A DNA stretch of 64,000 nucleotides from Rutpela maculata (lineage: Eukaryota > Arthropoda > Insecta > Coleoptera > Cerambycidae): NCBI GenBank assembly GCA_936432065.2, contig OW386292.2, positions 11,872,918 to 11,936,917 on the forward strand, written 5' to 3'. The notes beneath the pieces are model-generated. The model was not told the DNA's origin. It did no database searches and was given only the letters and a program-made list of their open reading frames with translations. The position numbers were made by a program, and so were the translations under genes. Shown piece by piece: positions 45,696 through 55,652 of the stretch. Within the stretch, counting starts at the first letter, position 1, and every line of letters starts with the position of its first letter.

Positions 45696-45843
45696 AAGAA
45701 TATTATATATGATATAGATAGGCAACTCTCAGGGATTTTTTAAACAGCAAAACTTACGTCGCGGGTAGCGCTGTATTCCCTCCTTTTTTATATAGGCGTG
45801 GTTGGTACAGGCGGGAATTTTAAACGATTTTCAAACAAATTGC

Positions 45844-45935
45844 TTAGGCCATCATTAGACTACAAAAGTTCTTTGACAAAGATCTTTTATAAAAGATATT
45901 TGTCAAAGAACTTTTATAGTCTAATGGTGGCCTTA
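45844..45935. mobile_element. 92-bp near-perfect hairpin
   Basis: The left arm GGCCATCATTAGACTACAAA, AGTTCTTTGACAAAGATCTT pairs with the right arm AAGATATTTGTCAAAGAACT, TTTATAGTCTAATGGTGGCC. The loop is very small. It has the size of an insect microRNA precursor but is more likely a mini-MITE. Confidence 0.75.
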
Positions 45936-46137
45936 AAATTAAATAAGTCATTTAGAAACTAGAAATTGATCATTTATTAATTTAACGGAAAATCATTACA
46001 ATAAATACAATAACATTTAAAAAGTAACTAACGTAAGTAAAATTATTACAAAAGTATTAAGATGTTAAAACTGCGTTGAAATGAGTTAAGTGTTAAAGTA
46101 ACTAATGTATCAAAATACTTATAATACAATTAAATAA
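45936..46137. other. No feature
   Basis: AT-rich spacer. Confidence 0.4.
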
Positions 46138-46539
46138 TATACATTTTCACGTCCTTATTAGAATTTTTTGAAATAGCAACACAACACGTAGAACCCATCA
46201 GTCTTTAAAACTGGACAATATTGAACAGTCGGTTTTTGGCAATTTCATCGGAGTCACGTTCTTTACAAATCAATAATATGCATTTTCACGTTATTGTTAG
46301 AATTTTTAGAAGTAGCGACACAACACGTGCAATGAAATCCCGTACACTTGAAAAATCAAGTAAACCAGTTTTCATTAATATTAAGTGGTGTAAAGCAGTC
46401 TTTTTGGAGTTTAGATTTTTTATTATCATATAGGTTATAAAAAACTGACATAAGTGATGTATTTGAATAATGTTAATCTAAAAGAAAAACGTACGTATTT
46501 TTTTTTTACTTTTTTACACCATTCGATGGGAATGATTTC

Positions 46540-47096
46540 GATTTATAACAAATGTAAAAATTGACGTTGAAAAATTCTGCACCTAACTGCAATTGTATTT
46601 ATTGTGTAAATAATGTAACCTAATATTTTGTACATATGTCCATCATTACAAGACTGAAAAACTTTTTCATCGGTAAACACAACATTGTTCCAAAACTCCA
46701 ACAGGCGATAGACACAATTTAAACAAAACATAATGCGGGCTTGCTTCTGTTCTTCTGTTGATATAGTCTTCTTTTGGCACTTGTACAGTTTTTTTATTTC
46801 CGATGTGATGTTGACCTCGATGCTGTAAAATTTGTCATGAACACAGCGTCTCCTGCTGTTTGAAAAGGATGTCGGATTTACCTCAAATAGCCAAGGAGTG
46901 CTTCATCTTGAACGAGATTTGAACTTCTCGATCGGCCTGAACCGTCATTTTTCTTTACGCAACCTTCCTCCACCCGCTTTTCTTCACACTCATAACAGTA
47001 CTTTTATTCAATTGATAATGCAACTGCTCTGATAGACCATTTCTCTTCAATTTCAGAGAGAATTAAAATTTTTTCATGTTCAGTTAATTTTGGCAT
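46540..47096 (-). pseudogene. Tc1/Tc3-like transposase relic
   Basis: From the ATG at 47096: MPKLTEHEKILILSEIEEK, WSIRAVALSIE, then a stop. Degenerate sequence follows, and then in a later frame FWNNVVFTDEKVFQSCNDGH, which holds the first catalytic Asp of the DDE domain. The second and third catalytic blocks are absent. It is an inactivated Tc1/mariner-superfamily element. Confidence 0.75.
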
Positions 47097-47232
47097 TGCG
47101 AAAATATGACACTGACAAAGAAATAGAGAATGATTTAATAAGGGATTTCATTGCACAGAAGTGTACAACCCATCAGTCTTTCGTTTTTAGTCAATTTCTT
47201 GGGAGTCACGTTCTTTGCAAATCAATAATACC

Positions 47233-47968
47233 CTCCGATTAAAGAACTTATATCTAGATACATAATGGCATTGATTTATTTGTCGCTGAAAGACTCACAA
47301 TCTAAGGCACTTCTTCCCATAAGTTGCTGATTGGCCCATCGGCGTATTTGCGCCCGCTCGTGCACGATCGGCTTCAGTTCGATTATCATAATATCAGTTG
47401 ACAGTTCGGCCATCAATGTCAATAAATGTTTTTCGTGTTCTCCGAACAAAAACTGGTTAAAAAGTAATTTTATTTTAAGTTGTGATTTGCTTAATACCTA
47501 AATAATATTCTCTATTCATATTTACACAGTTTAGTGACAATATATTTTGTGCAAATAAATAGTGTAGTGCTGTGCCGTTTGCAGAAAGCAGTTTAGAAAA
47601 GAAGAAAATCGATCGTTCCATAGTCGTAACATGATGAAGTTCAGTTTACAGTTATAAAGTAAATAGCAATTAAATTTTAATATCCTTTCAATACATATTT
47701 ATCTTACTGTTTTATCTTACTGTAATATCGTATGCCTACATCACGTTATATAAAGAGCCGGTAATGCAGGAATTGCAATAATTCATTTTAATGAAAATAT
47801 TTACCATTCTACACATTTTCTACACACACAACGCCACTGTTGCCTATGGGATGTGATGTTCATCTATCCATTTTAATGGACATATAATGTGACTATGTTA
47901 GGTGCAAACAAGGTATATAGTGAAAAGATAGCCTGTTATGTATCTAGATATAAGTTCTTTAATCGGAG
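47233..47968. mobile_element. 736-bp element, 33-bp perfect TIR, 8-bp duplication
   Basis: The TIR CTCCGATTAAAGAACTTATA continues as TCTAGATACATAA and is perfectly repeated inverted at the right end. ATAATACC occurs immediately outside both ends (47225-47232, 47969-47976). An uninterrupted version of the target is predicted by the neighbouring direct repeats. An 8-bp duplication fits hAT, P or Merlin-type transposition. The interior is of mixed composition (GCCCGCTCGTGCACGATCGG near 47352) without a transposase. Confidence 0.9.
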
Positions 47969-48149
47969 ATAATACCTAAGCATGTTGGAATTTTTCGAAG
48001 TCGCAACACGACGTGAACACAACACTTAAAACCCATTACAGTTTTTAATATTCAACAGAACATCGTCGTTTCTAGTCAATTTCATTGGAAATTCACGTTA
48101 TATACAAATAAGCAAATGGACTCCTGCACTATGGATTTAATAATTATTA

Positions 48150-48850
48150 GCTTAATGTCCAGAACACAAAGCACAGACATGTAAACAATAATGGCGTGAC
48201 AACTGACAGTAGTGACAGTCGGGTAAGATGCAGATTTGCCCAGCCGTCGTATGATTCAAGTACAAGTAGCGACAGAGCGACGTAAGTTCCAACTAAACAC
48301 GATGATTTTGAAATATAATAGGAGTGCGCAGGGCCTGGGTCCCAGCCGTGGTCCCAGCACAGACCTCTCAGGCACTCCATGTTTTACTGATCTAAAATAA
48401 GATGTGATATTGACATGTGAGACGCATTTTTGCCTCTCCAGATATGACTGTAGCAGAGCCAAGGGTATATCTTGACTCCATAACTAAGTTTTTCGACGAT
48501 GAGAGTATGAGAGATACAGTCGAAGGCCTTGCTAAGATCACACAGCGTAATTGCAATACATTTACCCCCTTCAAGGCTTCAAGGCCCTCAACTATGTCAC
48601 CCACAGTCTTACAGATTGCGTCTATTGTGGAACATTTTCGCTTAAAACCTTATTGGCAAGGAATATTTTTCGAAATATTTCGATAAACGTTTTTTTTTTT
48701 AAATAATTTCAATTATCTTGCCAAACACAGGGATAATCGAAATTGGTCGATAGTTATCCGGGATATTTGAGTCACCTTTCTTAAAAATAGGCACAATTCG
48801 AGCTACCTTAAAGATATCAGGAAAGTAACCCTCACTGAAGCATTTATTAT
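48150..48850 (-). pseudogene. LINE RT relic
   Basis: Minus strand, from 48850 down: VARIVPIFKKGD, DNYRPISIIPVFGKIIE, a frame change, DLSKAFDCISHTLI, ALLQSYLERQKCVSH, and a GVPQGSVLGP-like stretch GVPERSVLGP. These are RT blocks 1 to 4. The catalytic box should follow near 48150 but is not readable. Confidence 0.85.
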
Positions 48851-50036
48851 CCGCGGTAATGGGAGAACAAGAAAATCTGTTGTTTCTTTAACAATTTATA
48901 AAATATCTAAACTGTTTGAATTTTTCAGCTAATGTATTGCATCTATAACCTCTAAAGTGGTGACAGGTTCAAGAAAAAAGAAATATTATTCCATCAAAAC
49001 ATATTCTAAAAAGTTTGAGGCATTTACGTTATTTAATGGTAGACTATTTATTATTTTTTATCTGCTACTGTTGAAAAAAAAAAAAAATCAACAAAAGCTG
49101 TTACGATCAACGCTAGTATCAGTATTATTACTTTTCCGGCCGCTATTACTTTTTAATTTCCAGCTACCCCTGGATTTATTATCAGAGTTATTTATAAATA
49201 AATCGTAATCGGTTCTTTTGGTTCTTATGATTTCATTTTTATATAATTCTTTATGTGATATAAACAGCTTTGCCATCAAAATCCCTTGCTGTTGAAATAC
49301 TTGGGAGGCACCTCAGAACAATTAAAAACAGGGTTGGAAAAAAAAACTGTTTTTTTTTGTTTTAAACAGTTTTTTTTTTTTAAAACAGTGTTTTAAATGT
49401 TCTATTTTAAACTGTGTTTTAAACAGTAGCTTAAAACATCACATTGTGTATTAAGTATGTTTTAAACATTTGTTTAAAACATGATGCGATGTTTTAAAAA
49501 ATGTTTTGAAAATATTTTGTTTTAAACATGCCTGATTAAAAATAATTGCTTATTACTTAAATTACTTATCTATTTTCAAATAAAATGGGTTTGTGCCAGG
49601 TCAAATTATTGATTGGACTGATATCTGGAAAGTGACTTTAATTGTATGTCTTCGCAACGTAGCTGTTGAGCTGTTCCGCACCGTTTGTTCAACTTGCAAC
49701 AAACTAACCTATTTAATTAGACCTAGGCCTGTTCCCTTATACATTCATTTATATTAAACGACAATGAACTTCTAGATAATTGTTTAAGCGTTTACTATTT
49801 TCAGCGTTATCTTCTCAATTATCTCCTGGTAATAGATCGCCCTGTATATCGAGCGCTACATAACCGAAGCCGAATGTAATTCACGTCGACGATTATTTAT
49901 TTAATTCCGCATTGTTTTCGTTTTGGTTTAAGTTATTAGAGACAACTGAGAAACATTGTAAATGTCCCAAATGGGTTTGCAGTTTTAATTGCTTTGGTTG
50001 TCGCTTTGCCAAGATAGCCCAGTCGATTAAGGTATT
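48851..50036. other. AT-rich with a TTTAAAC-rich patch
   Basis: At 49330-49530 the palindromic word GTTTTAAAC recurs about ten times with irregular spacing. No gene was seen elsewhere in this stretch. Confidence 0.5.
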
Positions 50037-50750
50037 TACCCACAGAAAGTTGCAAACTGTAAACTTTTTTTTAATGAGTTCGTGAAAGTGTGTAGAATAA
50101 TATCCTGAAAAGTTTACATTTCGCTCGGATGCAGAACATAAAAAAAATGTGAAAAAAAAATTATTTTCATCTATGTTTTCAAAATTTTGAAAGTCAAGCT
50201 AAGAAAAAACAAAAAATACAGATGATAGATCACGTATTTATGAACAAAAAATGTGCTAACAAAATTTATCGCTAAAGCCTCGGTTTTCCCGGAAAAAAAT
50301 AGTCAAGTGTAACGTTATAACTCGGAGCGAGATACATGCGTGCGCGAGGTTGAATACGCATGACTGTGACACCGACGCATTGAATTACATGTCACTAAAT
50401 CAGAATTTGTTCAATCTATATAAGTATTGGTTCATTTAAAAGATGGAAATTGTAGCTCTCTGATGCTTTTTTGTTTCAAACAATACAAGCAAAGAATGGA
50501 TGGGAAAAATATGCTTACATTTATTATCACACCCGAACTCAATCGTCGCAATAAAAAATATAGAAAAAAATAAAAGTCCTTCAAAAAAATTCTTTCTTCA
50601 TTGAGAACTGTTAAAAAGTATGTACACTTCATGATTATTATGGTTTATTAAGTTGTATAGTAAAGTGGATTCAAAAAAAGTACATCTCAAATCATTTTAA
50701 TTTAATTGCTTGATGATTTTCTTGATAAATATATATACAGGGTGTCTCAC

Positions 50751-53435
50751 CGGGAACTGAATCGATCGATATAGAAAAAAGTACGCATCAGAAATTTTTG
50801 AAAATTTTGGGAGTTGCTAAAGCAGTGTGGCCAATCCAACTAAAATAATTACAAGCAGCTGGCACTTCCGCTTATACCGGAAGTCGATACCAACTTGCTT
50901 ATTTTAAACGGAACACTCCATATATTTCAGGGTTTTCGAAAAGAGCGTAAAATCCTGAGACAAAAACATGTAGGATACCCTATGCCTAAATCCATCCGTT
51001 TCAGAGATATTTGACATTTTATAGAAAATTTGACAGGTGCAACGGTTTGCAAGAACCGTTATAACTTTCTTCGTGTAAAAGATCCTCATTTGCTTCTTGG
51101 CACATAAAAAGAACACAAGGAGAACTGCGTTCTACAACTGAAATAAATTCAATAATATCATACCAAGTGTTCCGTTTTTCGCGTTACATTTTGTCAACTT
51201 CAAACCGCGAAAACTTGTTTAGGTCAAATGGAACACCCTGTATTTTTTTACGTCAAGTTGTGTAAAATTAAATTCCCTTTTTTCTGATATTAGCATTGTG
51301 GGGTTAAAGTTTTCAACTTTTTGAAATATTTGCGATTTTATTAGAAATTCATGAATTGTTGTAATCATTTCATCAAAATAGCCATGATTAGAAACAATCA
51401 GTCATTATCTTATGTCAAAAAATGCCAGCACGTTTAAATTACACCCACGAAGACTTTTTAAATTTGTTTATTATTTATGGAGAATGTGATCAGGTAATAT
51501 CAAGAACTTGCAGCACATTGCTAATCGATATCTAGAAAAACGGAAACCGTCACCAAACACTGTAAAACGCATACTGGAAAATTTTAAAAATTATGGCTCT
51601 GTCAAGGCAAAAATGCAAAGAAGAAAGCCTATTGTTGATGACGAAAACATTGAAATAGTCATTCTGGGATATTTTCATGCATTTCCAAGGATGTCATTAA
51701 GACAAGCTGCTCTGGAATCGGGACTATGCAAGGATTCAATTCACAGAATCTTATTAAAACATAAGTTTCACCCGTTTTCATTCCATATGGTTCAAGGATT
51801 AAAAGAAACAGATTTTCTAAGAAGACAGAATTTTTGTGAGTTTATTCTAATAAGGTCTGAGGGTCACGATTCTTATTTGGGAAATATTATATGGACAGAT
51901 GAAGCAAAATTTACTAAAAATGGACTTTTTAATAGACACAATTCGCATTATTGGAGTGACTCAAATCCTCATATGTTCAGAGAGTGAAACTTTCAGGAAA
52001 GTTGGCAGTTCAATGTTTACTGTGCCATAAGAAACGATAGAGTGGTGGCATTACAATTTTATCTGGAAAATTTAAACGGTAAATTAAATTTACTCTTCTA
52101 CTAATATGTAAATTTTTGTTTTTTTTTTTTAGGTGAAAGATATCTGAATATCTTACAAAATTTGAATAATGACTATTTAGAAAATTTACCTCTCGCCGAA
52201 CATAGAAACATTTTTTATCAGCACGACGGTGCCCCCCCACATAACGCATATTTAATTAATAATTATTTACAAGAAACTTTTTATGATCAATGGATTGCCA
52301 ATAATGGACCTTTCTTATGGCCTCCTCGCTCGCCCGACTTATCAGTTCTGGATTATTTTATTTGGGGAACTATTAAAAATAAAGTTTATGAGAACCCATT
52401 AACAACCATTGAAGATTGTATGCAGAGAGTAAGAAATGCATTTCAAAACATATCACAGGATTCAATTAGATGAGGAACTAATCCGAAGGTGCGAAAAATG
52501 TGTCGAGGTTCGAGGGCGGAATTTTGAGCAATTTATTAAATTAAAATGGAATCATGTTTTAAATTGATCTTATCTCTGCTATTTTAGTTCATGCTGTATC
52601 TTCAATTCGATTAATACGCATGTTACGGTGTTAGTGTTATTTTCCGTTTTTCTGGATATCGATTAGCAAATGTGCTGCAAGTTCTTGATATTACCTTATC
52701 ACATTCTCCATAAATAATAAACAAATTTAAAAAGTCTTCGTGGGTGTAATTTAAACGTGCTGGCATTTTTTGACATAAGATAATGACTGATTGTTTCTAA
52801 TCATGGCTATTTTGATGAAATGATTACAACAATTCATGAATTTCTAATAAAATCGCAAATATTTCAAAAAGTTGAAAACTTTAACCCCACAATCTAATAT
52901 CAGAAAAAGGGAATTCAATTTTACACAACTTGACGTAAAAAATACAGGGTGTTCCATTTGACCTAAACAAGTTTTCGCGGTTTGAAGTTGACAAAATGTA
53001 ACGCGAAAAACGGAACACTTGGTATGATATTATTGAATTTATTTCAGTTGTAGAACGTAGTTCTCCTTGTGTTCTTTTTATGTGCCAGGAAGCAAATGAG
53101 GATCTTTTACACGAAGAAAGTTATAACGGTTCTTGCAAACCGTTGCACCTGTCAAATTTTCTATAAAATGTCAAATATCTTTGAAACGGATGGATTTGGG
53201 CATAGGGTATCCTACATGTTTTTGACTCAGAATTTTACGCTCTTTTCGAAAACTCTGAAATATATAGGGTGTTCCGTTTAAAATAAGCAAGTTGGTATCG
53301 ACTTCCGGTATAAGCGAAAGTGCCAGCTGCTTGTAATTATTTTAGTTGGATTGGCCACACTGACTTTAGTAACTCCCAAAATTTTCAAAAATTTCTGATG
53401 CGTACTTTTCTCTATATCGATCGATTCAGTTCCCG
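50751..53435 (+). mobile_element. Mariner-like element with ~795-bp terminal inverted repeats
   Basis: The ends CGGGAACTGAATCGATCGAT and inverse define 50751-53435. The arms (50751-51546 and 52641-53435) have almost the same length and very few differences. Unusually, the arms extend into the transposase: the start codon and the first about 40 codons lie in the left arm, and an antisense copy lies in the right arm. The arms also contain GGGTGTTCC-type internal repeats. No target duplication was identified. Confidence 0.85.
51422..52567 (+). pseudogene. Mariner-like (DD41D) transposase with one intron, inactivated
   Basis: The frame starts MPARLNYTHEDFLNLFIIYG and runs into a one-base deletion near 51515 (CACATTGC; the copy in the other arm has CACATTTGC and stays open). 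It continues with NRYLEKRKPSPNTVKRILEN (HTH region), the first catalytic block IIWTDEAKFTKNG, and a TGA at 51985 inside the family's REVNFQ-like motif. Then comes SWQFNVYCAIRNDR, a GT-AG intron (52079-52132), ERYLNILQ, the second Asp in FYQHDGAPPHNA and the third in PPRSPDLSVLDYFIWG. There are 41 residues between the second and third Asp. A further shift near 52470 precedes LDEELIRRCEKCVEVRGRNF and a stop at 52567. Confidence 0.9.
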
Positions 53436-53851
53436 CATATTGGAGGCTGTAACTTGCCGAGAAATTGGAAAAATTAAAATATCACTATTTCGGAAAAAAT
53501 GTATACTTTTCGAATGTTCAAACACAAATTCGTTTACTTTATGCATTTTTTTGGAAAATATGATTATTCATATCATGATATGAAATTGCGATTGTCACGA
53601 TCTTATCCTTATAACTATGAAAATATCTTTGATTGTTTTGAATATAAATTCTGGAACTTTTCCAGTACATTAAAATGTATAAGAAATTCAATGGATATAG
53701 CTGAAATGTGGATAGGTGTATCTGTAATAAATACAATACAGTAAAAGCAAGTAAAAATTCATGCGAGCGATTCAGCGGCTATGTGTGGTGTCTGTGTATG
53801 CGTTCATAATTATATATTTTCCCTCCAGACTCACTATTTATCCTCTTAGTC

Positions 53852-54007
53852 CAGTGGCGGCTCGTCAGAGGAGGCAGGGGAGGCTGAGCCTCCTCTAGCA
53901 GCATATCCAGGGGTGGTGAGGAAATGTACAAATTTTATTCATATTGCAAGTTAATTGTCTTTTAAATATCAAGCCTCATCTGCACAAAATATCAGGAGCC
54001 TCCACTG
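53852..54007. mobile_element. 156-bp hAT-like MITE
   Basis: The ends CAGTGGCGGCTC and GAGCCTCCACTG are short imperfect inverted repeats starting CAGTGG, typical of hAT. TCTTAGTC flanks both sides (53844-53851 and 54008-54015), an 8-bp duplication. An inner hairpin (GAGGAGGC, GCCTCCTC) lies near the left end. Confidence 0.9.
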
Positions 54008-54645
54008 TCTTAGTCACTAAGGAAAATGTTAATAATGTGTAATCAGAATGAGAAAAAAGCTTTATTTTACTTGTTAGAACTGCTAAGAATTTTTAGAGGT
54101 TCCGTAGTATGCATTTAACCGTGCGCTTGGCCGAACAGAGTGACAAAGTTACTTCACTATTTTTTTCCGGGAAAACCGTGGCTTTAGCGATAAATTTTAT
54201 TAGAACATTTTTTGTTCAGAAACACGTGGTCTACCCACCTGTATTTTTTGTTTTTTCTAGCCTGACTTCATTTAAAAATTTTTAAAAAATTGATTAAAAA
54301 AAATTTTTTTTTTCACTTTTTTTTATGTTCTGCATCCGAGCGGAATGTAAATGTTTCAGAATATTATTCTATACACTTTCACCTACTCATTAAAAAAAAT
54401 GATTCAGTTTGCAACTTTTTGTGGGTTTCACTATAAAATGATCTCTGTCGTCTGGGCTAAGAATTTTAATTAAACATTTAATAGAGAAACGATCTTTCCC
54501 TATGAAAATGAAAATGAAAATTGAAGAAAAAAATATTTGATGAAAAAAAAAATTTTTTTCACATATCCTGACTTTTTATAAAAATTACTAAAATTCCCTG
54601 ATTGGTTATCAAATGGAAAATAAAATGTATATTTTTTTGTTTCAG

Positions 54646-54797
54646 ACAAACCTCTGTTGAAACACCACAGTGGTCACTTTCGACATAAGACAGCGGAGGT
54701 TTGGGACCCCCATCCCCAATACAAAATAGACGCTTTCGGACAGGAGCTACTTTTAGAATTAGAGTACAATGACAATTTTATCGCACCCGATTTACCT
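54646..54797 (+). CDS. ADAMTS-like metalloprotease, propeptide exon b
   Basis: A 152-nt exon with acceptor TTTTTTTGTTTCAG and donor CCT|GTAAGT. Two bases complete the split codon of exon a, then exactly 50 codons read KPLLKHHSGHFRHKTAEVWD, PHPQYKIDAFGQELLLELEY, NDNFIAPDLP. The (I/V)xAFGxxLxLxLxxxxxFIAP pattern is the hallmark of the start of the conserved ADAMTS propeptide region. It ends in phase 0. Its base composition is richer in G and C than the neighbouring intron. Confidence 0.85.
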
Positions 54798-55399
54798 GTA
54801 AGTATTGGTAATTAGCACAGAGAATGTTAATGAAAAAGTATTTGAGATGATTTCCATCACAGCTTTTCTAAGAAACGGGGGTTAAAGCAGGTTTGACAAA
54901 AAACACATCGGAAAAAAACGTGTGGTTCTAACCGGTTTTTGGCCCTGGAAGTTTTAGGTGGGACACCCTGTATATAAAAGATGTTTTTTTTTATGCATGT
55001 ATTAATACCAAGAAATATGTAGTCATATTTTTGACACCATCAAATAGTTATAACAATATTCACTTTTTGAGAAATACCAAAATATTAAGCAAAATCAAAG
55101 AACTCTTGAAGATGAATCATTAAATTGAAACGTCTTCTAGCATTTCCCATACCATATGCTAATGTAAAATAAAAAAATGACCTAGTACGAGCATGCCGAG
55201 AAAAATTGAGTAATTACTACTGGGTGTTCTCTTTTCTGTGCCACTTGGTATACTTCCAGATAAAAGAAACTAACTTCCTTATTTCCTTTTCTTGTCACCC
55301 GTCCTGAAGATATAGTTCGTTACCGAATCTAAAAAAAGCTGTCTGTAAATTGGCGCGGATGACTCATTGGTCTTTATTAGGTGTTAATTATTTTTGCAG
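54798..55399 (+). other. 602-bp intron between exons b and c
   Basis: GTAAGT ... TATTTTTGCAG, phase 0. No repeat was recognised in it. Confidence 0.8.
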
Positions 55400-55531
55400 A
55401 TCATCACTCATATTTGGGACAACCACACGCAGAGGGTCAGGCATGACCCCAAAATGTCAGGGTGCTACTACACCGGAAAAGTTAAAGGCGACGTCAACTC
55501 CAGCGTTGCCGTTTCTCTCTGCAACGGAATG
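55400..55531 (+). CDS. ADAMTS-like metalloprotease, propeptide exon c
   Basis: A 132-nt, 44-codon exon with acceptor TTTTTGCAG and donor ATG|GTGAGT, phase 0 at both ends. It reads IITHIWDNHTQRVRHDPK, MSGCYYTGKVKGDVNSSVAV, SLCNGM. The C-(Y/F)-Y-x-G-x-V-...-S-x-V-A-x-S-x-C-x-G-(M/L) pattern is the conserved core of reprolysin propeptides (CFYxGxV... SxCxGL) in ADAM/ADAMTS proteins, carrying the two conserved cysteines. The protease, disintegrin and thrombospondin modules must lie downstream of this window. Most likely it is an insect ADAMTS, which remodels extracellular matrix; which paralogue cannot be told. Confidence 0.88.
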
Positions 55532-55652
55532 GTGAGTTATGTTATTTTTTTATATCGTTAAATGGTGCCGCTTTTCAAATTTAATTTGTCTCAAATTTAA
55601 AAGGAAATGCAGATATTTGTTAATTTAAATAATACATGCGTTTGGTAGTTGT

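Larger units (their letters stand above)
46138..48115. repeat. Direct repeats flanking the Tc1-like relic
   Basis: The consensus is ATTTTCACGTTATTGTTAG, GTAGCAACACAACACG, ACCCATCAGTC, AGTCAATTTCATCGGGAGTC, ACGTTCTTTACAAATC. It occurs in the same orientation at 46138-46275, 46278-46400 (partial), 47155-47232 (right part) and 47977-48115. The last two were one unit, now split by the 736-bp insertion at 47233. These may be subterminal repeats of the Tc1-like element. Confidence 0.6.
50037..54428. mobile_element. Outer inverted repeats (about 275 bp) enclosing the mariner element
   Basis: Left arm 50037-50312 and right arm 54157-54428 are inverted copies: ACCCACAGAAAGTTGCAAAC and inverse, ATCGCTAAAGCCTCGGTTTT and inverse, CGCTCGGATGCAGAACATAA and inverse. 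Their axis does not coincide with that of the inner mariner palindrome, so they are a separate, older foldback or TIR element. Confidence 0.75.
25313..54645 (+). other. 29.3-kb intron of the ADAMTS-like gene, filled with mobile elements
   Basis: Bounded by donor GTGAGT and acceptor TTTTTTTGTTTCAG. It is in phase (1 base + 2 bases). All features from 25.7 to 54.4 kb lie inside it. Additional alternatively used exons cannot be excluded, but none is required by the reading frame. Confidence 0.7.

Noticed and set aside
46138..48115. Possible CRISPR-like direct repeats
   Set aside because: Only four diverged copies of more than 100 bp with unequal spacing in a eukaryotic context; these are transposon subterminal repeats.
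55350..55535. 61-codon + strand frame overlapping exon c
   Set aside because: Wrong frame; exon c in its own frame gives the conserved propeptide motif and proper splice phases.
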